A DNA stretch of 6,678 bases. Source: Deltaproteobacteria bacterium (GTDB taxonomy: Bacteria; Desulfobacterota; Desulfarculia; Desulfarculales; Desulfarculaceae). The notes below the pieces were generated by a model. The model saw nothing but the letters and a program-made list of their open reading frames with translations. It did no database searches and was not told the origin of the DNA. This document shows positions 4,989 to 6,678 of the stretch, piece by piece; position 1 is the stretch's first letter, and every line of letters starts with the position of its first letter. The stretch covers positions 1 to 6,678 of the forward strand of contig JAKAGJ010000113.1 of NCBI GenBank assembly GCA_021815655.1. The letters are read 5' to 3'. Position numbers and translations under genes: made by a program.

Positions 4989-6678
4989 ATGAGTCCGAAC
5001 GACACGTTCCCCGGCAAGCCCTCCAGTATCCCCGACCAGGCCAATCTCCTCCATGAATTCGGGGAGGAGGCCCGGGACCACCTGGACCACATCGAGCCCG
5101 ACCTTCTGGCCCTTGAGAAAAACCCCGCCGATCTGGAGAAGGACGTCATAAACCGCGTCTTTAGGGCCATCCATTCCATCAAGGGGTCGGCCGCCCTGGT
5201 GGGTCTGGAAACCCTGCGCGACTTCAGCCACTTGGTGGAGAGCGTCCTTTTGCGCATCAGGGGCGGCGAACTGGCCCCCACCCCGGAGCGCATCGACGTG
5301 CTGCTGGGGGCCGTGGACAAGCTGCGGCAGTTGATCCAGGCTGGCCCCTCCGGGGGGGAGGTCGATCTCCAGCGGGAGCGGGAAAGCCTGATCGCCTTGC
5401 AAGGCCGTCAGGCCCGAGCGGCCACCGCCGTGGTACCGGGCGTGCTTGCGCCCAGCGAGGAACCGGTCTGGCCCGAACGGGAGGAAACGGTGGCCCCCGA
5501 CCTGACCCTGGGCCGGTCGGTCCTGGTGGTGGAGGACAACAAGATCGCCGCCCGCCTGCTATGCCAAAGGATTGAGGCCGAGACCAACTTCACCCCGGTG
5601 GTGGCCCACAGCCTGGCCGAGGCCCGTCAGGCCTTGGAGGACGATCGCCCGCGCTTTTTCGTTTCGGTGCTGGATCTCAACCTGCCCGACGCCCCCGACG
5701 GGGAGGTGGTGGATTTGGCCATCGCCCAGAGGCTGCCGGCCATCATCCTCACCGCCACCTTCGACGAGGCCGTGCGCGAGCGCATCCTGTCCAAGCGGGT
5801 GGTGGACTACGTGGTCAAGGGAGGGCTCAAGGACCTGGATTACGTGGCCCACCTGCTCAACCGCCTGGAAAGCAACCAGTGGGTCAAGGTTCTGGTGGCC
5901 GAGGACACGCGGGGCATCCGGGAGAACCTCAAGAGGCTCCTGCGGTTGCACCGCTACCAGGTGGTGACGGCCCAGGACGGCGAGCAGGCCTTGAGGCTGA
6001 TGGAGGAGCATCCCGACGTGCGGGTGGTTATCACCGACTACAACATGCCGGGCGTGGACGGCCTGCAACTGACCAGCCGTCTGCGGGATCGCTACAGCAA
6101 GGACCGCCTGGCCATCATTGGCATGTCGGCCGAGGGGACCGGCACCCTCTCGGCCAAGTTTTTGAAGAGCGGGGCCAACGACTTTTTGCCCAAGCCCTTT
6201 CTCAACGAGGAGTTCCACTGCCGAGTCAGCCAAAACGTGGAGCTGTTGGAACTGATAGAAAAGATCCAGGAGGCCTCCTACCGCGACTTCCTCACCAACC
6301 TGTTCAACCGCAGGTATTTCTTCGCGGCTGGTCAGGAGAGGCACGGCCAGGCCGTGGCGTCCCAGCGGGGGCTGGCCCTGGGCATGATCGACATCGACCA
6401 TTTCAAGAAGGTCAATGACGAGCATGGGCACGCCGTCGGCGACCAGGCTCTGCGTCACATCGCCGCGCTACTCGGCTCCATGTTCAAGGGACCGGCCCTG
6501 GTGGCGCGCCTGGGGGGCGAGGAGTTCTGCGTGCTGGTCCCGGACCTGGACCGCCAACACGCCCTGCTGCGCTTCAACGAGGTTCGCAAGGCCCTGGAGC
6601 ATTCGCCCGTCAAGGCGGGCGACTTGTCCTTTGGCGTTACCGTCTCCATCGGCCTGGCCATCTTTCCCGGCCCCTCCC
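4989..6678 (+). CDS. Hpt-REC-REC-GGDEF diguanylate cyclase, 3' end outside the window
   Basis: Predicted cytoplasmic response regulator that makes c-di-GMP from two GTP. The frame is open for 563 codons from ATG 4989 to the window edge. No in-frame start exists between the upstream stop (TAA 4941-4943) and this ATG, though no good Shine-Dalgarno sequence precedes it. Domains: Hpt (about 18-128) with H62-S-I-K65-G, resembling the P1 domain of CheA (F-R-A-I-H-S-I-K-G-S and a later D-K-L-R-Q-L-I helix); a linker to about 177; receiver 1 (178-292) with E182/D183, D229, T255 and K277; receiver 2 (299-415) with E305/D306, D350, S380 and K402; GGDEF from about 428, with LTNLFNRRYF, metal-binding D468, FKKVND (472-477) and the active-site signature G509-G-E-E-F. 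The window ends just after the S-I-G-L-A strand, so perhaps 40-60 residues are missing. The usual RxxD inhibitory site is K500-G-P-A503. Both receivers and the cyclase signature look intact. The upstream hybrid kinase is the obvious candidate partner. Confidence 0.93.
   Translation, partial: MSPNDTFPGKPSSIPDQANLLHEFGEEARDHLDHIEPDLLALEKNPADLEKDVINRVFRAIHSIKGSAALVGLETLRDFSHLVESVLLRIRGGELAPTPERIDVLLGAVDKLRQLIQAGPSGGEVDLQRERESLIALQGRQARAATAVVPGVLAPSEEPVWPEREETVAPDLTLGRSVLVVEDNKIAARLLCQRIEAETNFTPVVAHSLAEARQALEDDRPRFFVSVLDLNLPDAPDGEVVDLAIAQRLPAIILTATFDEAVRERILSKRVVDYVVKGGLKDLDYVAHLLNRLESNQWVKVLVAEDTRGIRENLKRLLRLHRYQVVTAQDGEQALRLMEEHPDVRVVITDYNMPGVDGLQLTSRLRDRYSKDRLAIIGMSAEGTGTLSAKFLKSGANDFLPKPFLNEEFHCRVSQNVELLELIEKIQEASYRDFLTNLFNRRYFFAAGQERHGQAVASQRGLALGMIDIDHFKKVNDEHGHAVGDQALRHIAALLGSMFKGPALVARLGGEEFCVLVPDLDRQHALLRFNEVRKALEHSPVKAGDLSFGVTVSIGLAIFPGPS

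Noticed and set aside
5559..6458. Open frame of 299 codons on the minus strand opposite the receivers and GGDEF domain
   Set aside because: The plus strand encodes intact receivers and a GGDEF domain here; the antisense translation has no family resemblance.

Overview
This is a GC-rich, ordinary-looking chromosomal segment that reads entirely as plus-strand signal-transduction genes. It holds the end of one gene, one complete gene and the beginning of a third. The GC-rich codon use, the multi-PAS hybrid histidine kinase with an H-D-F-N-N type H-box and the cysteine-bearing GAF subtype all suit a bacterium of the Desulfobacterota (deltaproteobacterial) kind. That placement is inference from style, because no taxonomic marker is present. 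I see no tRNA, rRNA, CRISPR array, insertion sequence or other mobile element.

Layout: (1) Positions 1-222 are the last 73 codons of a gene starting before the window. The tail resembles the C-terminus of HD-domain (HDOD/HD-GYP-like) response-regulator proteins. (2) Positions 223-513 are non-coding, with a more AT-rich stretch (about 310-440) carrying three spaced inverted repeats. (3) Positions 514-4737 encode a membrane-anchored hybrid histidine kinase of about 1407 residues: periplasmic Cache-like sensor between two membrane helices, cysteine-rich GAF, four PAS domains, HisKA, HATPase and a C-terminal receiver. (4) Positions 4738-4988 are non-coding, with a possible weak terminator, a cluster of TTGGC/GCCAA half-sites and a weak candidate promoter. 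(5) From 4989 to the window edge runs an open gene with the order Hpt (CheA P1-like), receiver, receiver, GGDEF, a predicted diguanylate cyclase cut by the window end.

How they may work together: the hybrid kinase ends in a receiver and has no Hpt domain, while the next gene begins with an Hpt domain followed by two receivers and a c-di-GMP synthase. Together they contain all stations of a His-Asp-His-Asp phosphorelay split over two neighbouring genes, with c-di-GMP synthesis as the output. If the upstream gene is an HD-type phosphohydrolase it could add a second, possibly opposing, output, but only its tail is visible. The most unusual points are the CheA-type Hpt fused to a REC-REC-GGDEF chain, the lost inhibitory I-site of the GGDEF domain, and the dense cysteines in the GAF domain. 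I found no evidence of a wholly new system.
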